Below are positions 63,980 through 64,000 of a stretch of 64,000 bases of DNA, one piece after another. The translations under genes were made by a program, and so were the position numbers. The notes under the pieces were generated by a model. It had not been told where the DNA came from, did not search any database, and saw nothing but the letters and a program-made list of their open reading frames with translations. This DNA is from CAYLUN01 sp964386865 (lineage in GTDB: Bacteria > Verrucomicrobiota > Kiritimatiellia > RFP12 > UBA1067), in contig CAYLUN010000001.1 in NCBI GenBank assembly GCA_964386865.1, forward strand, positions 1-64,000, written 5' to 3'. How positions within the stretch are numbered: the first letter of the stretch is position 1; the number at the start of each line of letters is the position of its first letter.

Positions 63980-64000
63980 TTTCTCAGCGCCAGCAGCCGC
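63976..64000 (-). CDS. Possible C-terminal end of an upstream gene, cut by window edge
   Basis: The minus-strand frame entering from the right edge ends in '...RLLALRK' with its stop overlapping the HNH start codon (ATGA). The pattern matches the other coupled genes of this cluster, but only eight codons are visible. Confidence 0.3.

Overview
This 64 kb window is a high-GC, gene-dense bacterial chromosome segment. The gene content points to the PVC superphylum, most likely Kiritimatiellota (formerly Verrucomicrobia subdivision 5) or a close relative. The signs are an autotransporter-type beta-strand-repeat surface protein, a DUF1549/DUF1553 - DUF1501 - pre-peptidase set, Tat-exported Gfo/Idh/MocA oxidoreductases with a PmoA-family partner, large secreted parallel beta-helix proteins, secreted proteins ending in a 'STNL..W....FFR' type module, and an OadGAB sodium-pumping decarboxylase that suits a fermentative life. 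This is inference from gene content; the window has no rRNA or other phylogenetic marker I can score. No tRNA, rRNA, CRISPR array, prophage or intact insertion sequence was seen.

Layout. 1-7.1 kb: a truncated surface-repeat protein divergent from an AraC regulator, a VapBC-like toxin-antitoxin pair, a membrane histidine kinase and its NarL-type response regulator, and a small membrane protein. 7.1-7.8 kb: a gene-poor gap. 7.8-16.7 kb: apt, then a four- or five-gene set of secreted or membrane proteins (DUF1549/1553, DUF1501, PPC-domain protein, von Willebrand A protein, small membrane protein). 16.6-22.3 kb: sugar transferase, tadA, DUF1848 protein, histidine phosphatase, ppk2, fucP. 22.3-25.7 kb (minus strand): oadG-oadA-oadB. 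26.3-35 kb: PhoH-type ATPase, subtilisin-like protease, a 1200-residue GH123-like protein, amino-acid permease. 35-42 kb: uvrB, then HpaI-type aldolase, oxidoreductase, PmoA-family protein, oxidoreductase. 42-46 kb (minus): dnaK, groES, groEL. 46.5-51 kb: a TolC/MacA/ABC ATPase/MacB-type efflux operon with overlapping start and stop codons. 51-54.5 kb: DEAD-box helicase divergent from tilS. 54.5-64 kb (minus): HNH protein, ispH, flavin-reductase-like protein, polysaccharide deacetylase and two paralogous parallel beta-helix proteins.

How it fits together. Much of the window serves breakdown and uptake of complex carbohydrate: secreted beta-helix proteins, a deacetylase, a GH123-like hydrolase, a fucose-type permease, an aldolase and two exported dehydrogenase-like proteins. 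Carbon could flow through oxaloacetate/pyruvate to the Oad pump, which would energise sodium-coupled transport. The most interesting regulatory signal is a 20-base palindrome between the surface-repeat gene and the AraC gene, with a near copy between the histidine kinase and response regulator genes. It suggests a small regulon that links the two-component system to the surface protein. I see no wholly new defence or mobile system; the findings are modest and marked as such.
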